A DNA stretch of 5,251 bases from DATAYF01 sp036272735 (GTDB taxonomy: Bacteria > Chloroflexota > Ktedonobacteria > Ktedonobacterales > Ktedonobacteraceae). This document shows, piece after piece, positions 1 through 5,250 of the stretch. The stretch is from the NCBI GenBank assembly GCA_036272735.1, contig DATAYF010000242.1:1-5251 (forward strand). The letters are read 5' to 3'. Position 1 is the stretch's first letter. Every line of letters begins with the position of its first letter. The notes below the pieces were generated by a model. The model did no database searches. It had not been told where the DNA came from and saw only the letters and a list, made by a program, of their open reading frames with translations. The position numbers were made by a program, and so were the translations under genes.

Positions 1-254
1 ACTATCCCATGAGCCCGCCATAGCCTGGAACTTCCTTTCCAAATGGTGATAGCGCGAGTGGACGGCATGTGTTGGCACCTGTCGATACTTAAAATTGATG
101 ATTTTATGCATAGGGATGTTTTTATGTACTTTATCTTCAGAAATTTATGCCTTACGTTTGCGTCTACGAAGCTTGCCACTCTCCCATTTTTTCGTGCCTA
201 TACAAGTGAACTTTCGTGCCCTGTGTGGTGTCTTTATCTCCAGAAGGCATGAGT
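1..254. other. 5' leader upstream of the sigma gene, no convincing gene
   Basis: This stretch is AT-rich compared with the genes that follow. All three + strand frames are closed by stops within the first 50 bases, so no gene enters from the left on that strand. On the - strand two frames stay open to the window edge, with ATG codons at 111-109 and 68-66. Neither has a strong ribosome binding site and neither short translation is recognisable, so I do not call a gene. The promoter of the sigma operon should lie here. A TATACA hexamer at 199-204 could be a -10 element, but no -35 element sits at normal spacing, so no promoter is claimed. Confidence 0.5.
190..220 (+). repeat. 9-bp direct repeat TTTCGTGCC, 22-bp period
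   Basis: TTTCGTGCC occurs at 190-198 and again at 212-220. The repeats are 22 bp apart, about two helical turns, and lie 50-80 bp before the sigma-factor start. Such spacing suits a pair of binding sites on one DNA face, for example for a regulator or for self-recognition by the sigma factor. This is inference from position; with only two short copies, chance is possible. Confidence 0.35.
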
Positions 255-261
255 GGAGGAG
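255..261 (+). promoter_or_regulatory. Shine-Dalgarno site deciding the sigma start
   Basis: GGAGGAG lies 8 nt before the ATG at 270. The alternative in-frame starts are poorer: ATG at 249 has AGAAGG only 1 nt away, and GTG at 216 has no good site. This selects 270. Confidence 0.75.
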
Positions 262-269
262 CTTCTTGC

Positions 270-875
270 ATGGTACCATCCGACAATGAGCTGGCTGAAC
301 GGTTATGTAGGCGCGATCCGAACGCTTTTGAACTGCTCTCGGCACGCTATCGCGAGGTGATCTATCGCCACGTCTGGCAGACGATACGCGATGACGCCGC
401 CACCGAAGACGTGGTGCAGGAGGTGTTTCTGCGTAGCTGGTTGCACGCGAAGCAGTGGAGCGGGCAAGGAACGTTCAAATCCTGGCTGTTTCGTATTGCG
501 ACCAATTTGGCACTCAATCATGTACGCAGCACGCGCAGGCATCGGCAGTTGCCGTTGGAAATTCCCAACGACGCGGCAATGTACGAGGAAGAGCCACCTG
601 TGCCCGGCTGGATGATCGATACCAGTGAGCCGGGACCAGAACAACGATTGGAAACGACCGAACGCCTGCATTTGCTGCGCCAACTCGTCAACAAGCTTCC
701 AGAGGAGAAACGTGAAGTGCTGTACCTGTTATACGATGACGCGCTGGAGACGCGCCAGGTCGCGGAAACGCTTGGTATTCCCGAAGGTACAGTGAAATCG
801 CGTTTGCACTACGCGACCAAACGCTTGGCCCAGGAATGGAAAGATCTCGCGAAAGAATGGGAGGATATGGCATGA
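270..875 (+). CDS. ECF-type RNA polymerase sigma factor
   Basis: This gene encodes a 201-residue group 4 (ECF) sigma factor, which directs RNA polymerase to a specific promoter set. Region 2 spans about residues 19-90. It includes the core-binding stretch EDVVQEVFLRSW (46-57) and the promoter-melting and -10 recognition part TFKSWLFRIATNLALNHVR (68-86). Region 4 spans about 143-187, with LPEEKREVLYLLY and a helix-turn-helix QVAETLGIPEGTVKSRL (163-179). A rather long acidic, proline-containing linker joins the two. The start at 270 is set by GGAGGAG; longer versions from 249 or 216 are possible. The stop overlaps the next start (ATGA), so the two genes are very likely cotranscribed and translationally coupled. 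ECF genes are normally followed by an anti-sigma gene. Here an RNA-polymerase-like gene follows, so this sigma may serve that polymerase. The family call is certain; the partner is inferred. Confidence 0.95.
   Translation: MVPSDNELAERLCRRDPNAFELLSARYREVIYRHVWQTIRDDAATEDVVQEVFLRSWLHAKQWSGQGTFKSWLFRIATNLALNHVRSTRRHRQLPLEIPNDAAMYEEEPPVPGWMIDTSEPGPEQRLETTERLHLLRQLVNKLPEEKREVLYLLYDDALETRQVAETLGIPEGTVKSRLHYATKRLAQEWKDLAKEWEDMA
859..865 (+). promoter_or_regulatory. Shine-Dalgarno site deciding the polymerase start
   Basis: GGGAGGA lies inside the end of the sigma gene, 6 nt before the ATG at 872. It favours 872 over in-frame ATGs at 836 and 857, which would embed 5-12 extra residues in the sigma overlap and lack a comparable site. 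Confidence 0.8.
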
Positions 876-3800
876 CTGTTACATTTGCTGCCCCCTGGCA
901 CAAAGCCTCTTTTGAGCGTTTTTTACACGAGCAGCTACCCCAACTTTTGGCAACCCGGTTACCCTTGATAGATTGCCAGGTGAACACCAGCGATGAACGC
1001 TACACCTACCAGGTAACCATTACCGTCGGCAATGCAACTGCTACTTATAGCAACTTGCTGCAGCCCGACGACGAAGGTCTATTCGTCATCAACGGACAAC
1101 AATATGCGGTGGTGCCGTATGCGGAACATGACGACCTTGCCAGCGCTCGTGTACTGTGCGTGGGCGAGCAGTTGTTTGAGTATATTCAGCAACGCCTGGG
1201 CAAAGCGCCCGCCGATATGGCCTGGGATGAGACGCTATTACGCGCATGGTTGCCGCTCGACGTGTGGACACAGGAATTTTTCGCGAACAAGGATCGGGAC
1301 AACATTTTCGTACAATGGCTTAGTGCTACCAACTGGCTCTCTCGAAAGCAGCATCTGCGGCGTCTCTTCATCAAAGATCGCCAACATCTCTTCAGACCTG
1401 GGCATATGGGGCGCACCTGTCCATTTGAGACACCCGAAGGACCAAATATCGCGCGTATCCTCACGCTAGCCGTGGGGGCCAGTATACAGGATGAGCGGGT
1501 GGTGATCGTGGACGAGCGGCCAGAAGCAGGGTTGGGACTTTCGGCATCCATGATCCCGTTTTTGGAGCACAATCATCCCTACAAGCTACTCATGGGAGCA
1601 AATATGCAGTGGCAGTGGATCACGCCGCCCGATCCAGAACCCGCGCTTGTCCAGAGTGGCAACGAGCCGGAAAACGCCGATTTCTGGTGTGGGCGCAATC
1701 TGCTCACGGCTTTCGTCTCGTGGGGCGAAGACACCTTTGAAGAGGGTATCGTTCTGAGCAGGTCGGCGGCGCGCAAGTTGCACTATCCGCGTGCCGTCGA
1801 GCCTGGTGATAAACTCAGCGATCGGCATGGTACTAAGGGCGTTGTGAGTAGAATCTTACCTGACGAAGAGATGCCGCACCTGGCGAATGGCATGCCGATC
1901 GAACTCATCTTCCATGCCATCAACTTTCACACGCGGCTCTCCCTCGGACCAATACACGAAGCCGTGATGGGTCGTGTGGCCCATGAAAAGGGTAATCCGA
2001 TTATCGTGCCGCCGCTACACGCACCAAATGCCGCGCAGATGTGCACCCAGTTGCGCCAGGCGGGGCTGGCGGAAGAAGGACAGGCGCAATTGTTTGTGCA
2101 TGGCAAGCCATTGGAGCAGAGTAGCACCTTCGGTTGGGTGTATTGGGGCAAGCTCGATCACCTGGCGCACGATAAAATACAGATTGCGGTCACGGGTTCC
2201 CACGGACAACGCGGGCAGCGTCAGGGTGAGCTAGAATATTCTGCACTGCGTGCGGCAGGCGCAAACGAGACCATCAAAGAGCAGTACAACACCCGCGCTT
2301 CTACGGCCAGCAACGCGGGAACATTGCTCCAGCGTGTGCGAGAGAGCACCATCACGCAAAATGCCGCGCCAACGCCCAGTTTCGCCGAACTGACCAGGCG
2401 TCTCACCGCGGCCGGAATCGCTGTGGCGTTGCAAGAGCAAGCTTTGACCTTCAGGCTGGCGCGACCAGAGCAGGCGTTGCAACTCACTCAACCCATGCCT
2501 CATCCCTGGCTACCTGACGAGCGACTAACGCATGTTGGTGTCTATCCCGAACTGGCGGAATACGGCGCGCTGGTCGAAGCCAATAGTCGGCTTGGGCGCG
2601 TACGTAGTAGCAGAGCACCGGCGAGTTTGCTGGCACAGGCGCAACAGCAGCTCACGACACGCGTCCAGGAATTTTTTGCGGCCTTACTGCCACCTGAAAA
2701 GCTACAACTAGAGGCCCGTGTACTGTTTAGTGGACGTGCCGTGCTCGCGCCTGGTGCGCGCTTGCAGCACGACCAGGTGGGCATTCCCGATGAAATAGCA
2801 TGGGCGCTGTTTGGTCCCCAGGTGGCGCGTGTTGTAGGGTTGGATGTTGCTGAGCAGCGTGGAGAGCAGGCAGCGCAAGCGCTGGATGAGATCATGGCGC
2901 GCTCGTGGGTACTGCTGGAACGCTCACCCGCGCTCACACCACAGGCATTTCTCGCCTTTCACCCTGTGCGTGATCCAGGCCGGGTGCTCCGTCTACCTAC
3001 GCTGGCCTGTCGCCTGCTGCGGGCCGATTTTGATGGAGACCAGGCCGCCATCTTCTTACCACTGACCGCCGCGGGACAGCGCGAAGCTGGCGACACATTC
3101 AGTATTGCCGCGCACCTCACGCGTGAACCGGCGATCCTGCCCGCGCTGCTGCCACGGCTCGAAGCGCTATGGGGACTGGCCTACCTGAGTAGTAGCGCGG
3201 AAGGCTATCAAGCACTGAATGACTGCGCCACGATAGAGGTTGCGCGTTCGAGCGGCGTGGTTACGCAAACGACGCTTGGCGAGGCGCTGCAACGCGTGCT
3301 GCAACGCGATGGTGTGGAGCAAACACTGGTGGTAATTGAGCAGTTAAGTAGACGTGGATTCGCGGCGGCGCAGTCGGCGGGTGCATCTATTGCACCTTTC
3401 ATTGGCCTCGATGGATGCTATCCTGTGCAATCAAGCGAGCATGAGTGGGAGGTGCAAGTCGAGGCACTGGCGGCCTGCACAGATTACCAGAATAGCAATT
3501 TTGGCAACCAGTTATTGGCGGTGAAAAGCGGAGCCAGCGGGGAGATACGGCATATGCTGGGTCTCAGCAATGGGCAACCGGCAACATTGGACGTGAACGG
3601 GCGTCTGGTGCCCATCCAGCATGGATACCGCGATGGATTGACCCCAGAAGAGCTTTTTGCCGCAGCGGTTGCTGCACGCGAAACCTTTGCGTCCGTATTG
3701 CAGGAAATAGAGCAGTCCGAAGTAAGCGTGCACATAGCGGATCATGCGCATAGTTATCACGTGCTGGCGCGTGCGCTGCGGAGCAGGCAACCAGGAATTG

Positions 3801-3877
3801 TGTTCGCCCACGCAGCGGCGCTAGGCGAGGTTGACCCGCTGACGGATGAGGATAGCCGTTTATTCGTTGGGGTGTAG
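872..3877 (+). CDS. miniature single-chain beta-beta' RNA polymerase homologue
   Basis: This gene encodes a 1001-residue fusion of shortened bacterial RpoB and RpoC, probably a DNA-dependent RNA polymerase core. The beta part (about 1-521) shows GLFVINGQ (69-76), a rifampicin-region-like stretch (148-165), GHMGRTCPFETPEGPN (177-192), IPFLEHNHPYKLLMGANMQ (228-246), GRNLLTAF...TFEEGIVLS (274-296) and GDKLSDRHGTKG (312-323). It also shows R355 and H430 (E. coli beta R1106 and H1237) and the beta C-terminal end PSFAELTRRLTAAGI (502-516). The beta' part follows at once: FRLARPEQA (527-535) resembles the RpoC N-terminus, then a clamp-helix-like segment (571-602), RVLFSGRAVLAPG (616-628), R684 (E. 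coli beta' R425), ADFDGDQ (718-724) with the catalytic aspartates, and GYRDGLTPEELF...AAR (918-936), the start of the bridge helix. Absent are the flap, most of the beta lobes, the beta' zinc ribbon and clamp, the trigger-loop motif and the jaw. No transfer or frameshift signs are visible. Start chosen from GGGAGGA and the ATGA overlap with the sigma gene. Homology is certain; polymerase activity is inferred. Confidence 0.93.
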   Translation: MTVTFAAPWHKASFERFLHEQLPQLLATRLPLIDCQVNTSDERYTYQVTITVGNATATYSNLLQPDDEGLFVINGQQYAVVPYAEHDDLASARVLCVGEQLFEYIQQRLGKAPADMAWDETLLRAWLPLDVWTQEFFANKDRDNIFVQWLSATNWLSRKQHLRRLFIKDRQHLFRPGHMGRTCPFETPEGPNIARILTLAVGASIQDERVVIVDERPEAGLGLSASMIPFLEHNHPYKLLMGANMQWQWITPPDPEPALVQSGNEPENADFWCGRNLLTAFVSWGEDTFEEGIVLSRSAARKLHYPRAVEPGDKLSDRHGTKGVVSRILPDEEMPHLANGMPIELIFHAINFHTRLSLGPIHEAVMGRVAHEKGNPIIVPPLHAPNAAQMCTQLRQAGLAEEGQAQLFVHGKPLEQSSTFGWVYWGKLDHLAHDKIQIAVTGSHGQRGQRQGELEYSALRAAGANETIKEQYNTRASTASNAGTLLQRVRESTITQNAAPTPSFAELTRRLTAAGIAVALQEQALTFRLARPEQALQLTQPMPHPWLPDERLTHVGVYPELAEYGALVEANSRLGRVRSSRAPASLLAQAQQQLTTRVQEFFAALLPPEKLQLEARVLFSGRAVLAPGARLQHDQVGIPDEIAWALFGPQVARVVGLDVAEQRGEQAAQALDEIMARSWVLLERSPALTPQAFLAFHPVRDPGRVLRLPTLACRLLRADFDGDQAAIFLPLTAAGQREAGDTFSIAAHLTREPAILPALLPRLEALWGLAYLSSSAEGYQALNDCATIEVARSSGVVTQTTLGEALQRVLQRDGVEQTLVVIEQLSRRGFAAAQSAGASIAPFIGLDGCYPVQSSEHEWEVQVEALAACTDYQNSNFGNQLLAVKSGASGEIRHMLGLSNGQPATLDVNGRLVPIQHGYRDGLTPEELFAAAVAARETFASVLQEIEQSEVSVHIADHAHSYHVLARALRSRQPGIVFAHAAALGEVDPLTDEDSRLFVGV

Positions 3878-3905
3878 CAAACAGCGCGAGATTGCTTGGA
3901 AAACC

Positions 3906-3949
3906 CGTGGGGATGGGTGATACTATGAATAGTGTTACCCATCCCCGCG
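3906..3949. terminator. hairpin between convergent genes, probable bidirectional terminator
   Basis: Bases 3906-3925 pair with 3930-3949 in a 20-bp stem without mismatch, including three G-T wobbles, around a TGAA loop. The hairpin begins 28 nt after the polymerase stop. On the + strand no T-run follows; on the - strand a short TTTT run (3903-3900) follows after GG. It is therefore a better terminator for the isomerase gene. For the polymerase gene it may act as an RNA 3' stabiliser or weak terminator. The isomerase stop codon and last codons lie inside the stem. Confidence 0.65.
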
Positions 3950-4660
3950 AGCAATTCGTGTAATCTTTCCATCGTGTTTGCTTAGATTCGCACTTATGGA
4001 GCTTGCCTGCGCATCGTTTCCTACAGCGGGGAAAAAATGCTGCTCAAGCAGGGCACAGAATACATGATAGATGGGCAGGTGCCGTTCCTGAATTTTGGAG
4101 ACCGTAGACGCTGGCACGCGAATTGTCACGTCGCAGATTGCTGCCAGCAGACCACCACTGGCACCTGTCAAGCCAATCGTGTGCAGGCCAAAGGCTCGGC
4201 CCACCTGCAATGCACGACATACATTGCACGAATTGCCGGACGTACTGATACCCAGCACCACGTCTCCCGGTCTGCCATAGCCATATACCTGTTGCGCAAA
4301 GATCATATCAGCAGCCATATCGTTCGCAAAAGCCGTGTTAAGTGCTGTCTGACTGACCAGTGAAATCGCTGGTAGCGCGCCCTCAAGGTGTGAGGCAAGG
4401 TAATCGCCGTCGTCTGGAAAGAGATCACGCAGGGCGGCACGTGTTTCTGCCATGAGCGGACGCTGTACTTGAAAGCCCTTCATCAACTCGCTGACGATAT
4501 GTTCGCTATCAGCCGCGCTTCCACCATTGCCGCACACCAGCAACTTACCATCCTGGTGGAATGCCGTTTCCATCAGTGTCACAGCATGTTCCACATCGGG
4601 TATACAATCATGCAGATCTGGATAGCATTGTATAAGTTCTGTGAGTAGAGGATGCATCAT
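3935..4660 (-). CDS. SIS-domain phosphosugar isomerase, GmhA-like
   Basis: This 241-residue protein belongs to the SIS phosphosugar-binding family closest to GmhA, which converts sedoheptulose 7-phosphate to D-glycero-D-manno-heptose 7-phosphate in the cytoplasm. Visible motifs are VCGNGGSAADSEH (42-54), GDVVLGISTSGNS (132-144), IGLTGASGG (162-170) and IQERHLPIYH (190-199). H54, E58, Q191 and H199 match E. coli GmhA H61, E65, Q172 and H180, the metal and catalytic residues, so the enzyme looks active. It is longer than typical GmhA (about 190-200 residues). A stretch of roughly 30 residues is inserted after residue 63, and a polar tail follows about residue 210. The exact substrate is uncertain; GmhA-like SIS proteins include relatives acting on other sugar phosphates. 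Start: ATG at 4660 follows AAGGAGA closely, and the adjacent ATG at 4657 has better spacing (7 nt after AAGGAG), so either may be used. An upstream start at 4699 is less likely. It converges on the polymerase gene, and no functional link is evident. Confidence 0.9.
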   Translation of the reverse strand: MMHPLLTELIQCYPDLHDCIPDVEHAVTLMETAFHQDGKLLVCGNGGSAADSEHIVSELMKGFQVQRPLMAETRAALRDLFPDDGDYLASHLEGALPAISLVSQTALNTAFANDMAADMIFAQQVYGYGRPGDVVLGISTSGNSCNVCRALQVGRAFGLHTIGLTGASGGLLAAICDVTIRVPASTVSKIQERHLPIYHVFCALLEQHFFPAVGNDAQASSISANLSKHDGKITRIARGDG

Positions 4661-4837
4661 ATTTCTCCTTGCCCGAAGCACCGCTATAAGACGAGTCAAG
4701 AGAACAAACTCACTGTTAAAAGATGGGATACTTCAAAGTGACCTCTCTCATATATCTATCGACAAACCTACATTTTTTCGTGTACATCTCTGCAATGCGA
4801 GCAACTTCCCTCCTAGCAAATGAGAGACATGAAGAAA
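4661..4837 (-). other. upstream region of the isomerase gene
   Basis: This 177-base AT-rich spacer separates the isomerase start from the terminator of the peptide gene. It should hold the isomerase promoter on the - strand, since the terminator at 4838-4877 would block read-through from the right. I could not find a convincing -35/-10 pair at normal spacing. A short + strand reading frame crosses it but has no coding character. Confidence 0.45.
4664..4670 (-). promoter_or_regulatory. Shine-Dalgarno site of the isomerase gene
   Basis: On the - strand AAGGAGA precedes the tandem ATGATG start. The AAGGAG core is 4 nt from the first ATG and 7 nt from the second. It excludes the longer in-frame start at 4699. 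Confidence 0.75.
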
Positions 4838-4877
4838 AAGGTCAGGTAAGAGAATACTTACTCTCTTGCCTGACCTT
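4838..4877 (-). terminator. intrinsic terminator of the small-peptide gene
   Basis: Bases 4838-4853 pair with 4862-4877 in a 16-bp stem (one G-T wobble) around an 8-nt loop. Read on the - strand, the stem runs into TTTTTCTT (4839-4832), a good U-tract. The structure starts 32 nt after the stop codon of the peptide gene at 4910, which supports that short gene being a real transcription unit. On the + strand the hairpin is followed by a weaker TTCTTGTTT stretch, and no + strand gene precedes it. Confidence 0.85.
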
Positions 4878-4909
4878 CTTGTTTGCGCACGTTTCAGGAT
4901 CGACGGGGA

Positions 4910-5023
4910 CTAGTAGTTACCCTCGAAATTTCCGTCTTGCTGGGTATTGGGACCACCAGGACCATCACTCTCATGTCCTTTGGTCTCGATACTTTCGCTC
5001 TCTAATCCAACTGCTTCTACCAT
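4910..5023 (-). CDS. small acidic Gly/Asn-rich peptide, function unknown
   Basis: This is a 37-codon gene. The peptide starts MVEAVGLESESIETKG and ends in a Gly/Asn/Gln-rich half, GPGGPNTQQDGNFEGNY. It has eight Asp/Glu against one Lys and one His, no Cys, no signal peptide and no membrane segment. The evidence for a real gene is the combination of a strong ribosome binding site (AAAGGAG, 9 nt before ATG), an in-frame stop and an intrinsic terminator 32 nt later. The layout, an acidic leader-like first half and a Gly-rich, aromatic-ended second half, resembles precursors of ribosomally made modified peptides. However, I recognise no class: there is no Cys, and the Thr-to-Gly spacing does not give a lasso-type ring. 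It may be linked to the - strand gene that ends at 5167. I do not recognise a family. Confidence 0.7.
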   Translation of the reverse strand: MVEAVGLESESIETKGHESDGPGGPNTQQDGNFEGNY

Positions 5024-5032
5024 GATAATGTA

Positions 5033-5039
5033 CTCCTTT
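5033..5039 (-). promoter_or_regulatory. Shine-Dalgarno site of the small-peptide gene
   Basis: AAAGGAG on the - strand lies 9 nt before the ATG at 5023. It is the main reason to call such a short reading frame a gene. Confidence 0.75.
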
Positions 5040-5053
5040 CAAATGTTATGTTC

Positions 5054-5074
5054 GTACAGGACCATTTCCTGTAC
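5054..5074. promoter_or_regulatory. perfect inverted repeat upstream of the peptide gene
   Basis: GTACAGGA (5054-5061) and TCCTGTAC (5067-5074) form a perfect 8-bp inverted repeat with a 5-nt centre, 30-51 nt before the peptide start. No T-run follows on the - strand, so it is not a terminator. It could be an operator for a dimeric regulator or a hairpin in the mRNA leader. Nothing in the window identifies the regulator. Confidence 0.5.
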
Positions 5075-5109
5075 ATCCTTAGAATAGCGCTGGATTATGA
5101 GACGATTGT

Positions 5110-5134
5110 GAGAATGCTGATGAGAATATCTGAT
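5110..5134. repeat. tandem near-direct repeat upstream of the peptide gene
   Basis: GAGAATGCTGAT (5110-5121) is followed at once by GAGAATATCTGAT (5122-5134). The two units share GAGAAT and CTGAT and differ only in the centre. Their position 90-110 bp before the peptide start suggests possible regulator binding sites, but with two units chance is not excluded. Confidence 0.3.
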
Positions 5135-5166
5135 ATCTTTTTTTACCTACTTGTGAGGAAGAGCTC

Positions 5167-5250
5167 TTAGTCAATGACCACACGCATGAAGGCGGTGGCT
5201 TGCCCATATCCGTTAGGACTGGGCTTCCGGGATAATTGACAGTACCCCAC
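5167..5250 (-). CDS. C-terminal end of a gene running in from the right edge
   Basis: The last 27 codons and the TAA stop of a - strand reading frame are visible. The final residues include PSPNGYGQATAFMRVVID, which reads like genuine protein rather than random translation. I do not recognise the family from this fragment. No clear intrinsic terminator follows the stop, only the palindrome AAGAGCTCTT that contains it. Read-through into the peptide gene 144 nt downstream is therefore possible, and the two could be related in function. Confidence 0.45.
   Translation of the reverse strand: MGYCQLSRKPSPNGYGQATAFMRVVID

Noticed and set aside
1..111. Two short open - strand frames running off the left edge (ATG at 111-109 and 68-66).
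   Set aside because: No good ribosome binding site and no recognisable protein; two frames open at once in about 100 bases is expected by chance.
3287..3308. Direct repeat CTGCAACGCG twice, 12 bp apart, inside the polymerase gene.
   Set aside because: It simply encodes a repeated Leu-Gln-Arg in a helix and is expected in coding DNA.
872..3877. The polymerase gene as a decayed copy of housekeeping rpoBC.
   Set aside because: The 1001-codon frame is unbroken, catalytic residues are kept, deletions fall between domains, and the gene has a precise ribosome binding site and overlap with an intact sigma gene.
185..4782. The 12-mer CATTTTTTCGTG occurs at 185-196 and again at 4771-4782.
   Set aside because: One shared T-rich 12-mer in a 5-kb window is close to chance, and the second copy points away from any gene.
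4910..5023. The small peptide as a lasso-peptide precursor (Thr at -2 before Gly).
   Set aside because: A Gly after the Thr-Lys pair has no Asp/Glu at ring positions 7-9. Other Gly/Asp pairings are possible but lack the usual leader Thr, and no lasso enzymes are visible.
4723..5025. A 100-codon + strand frame across the intergenic region and the peptide gene.
   Set aside because: It runs through the terminator hairpin, lacks a ribosome binding site and lies antisense to the better supported peptide gene.
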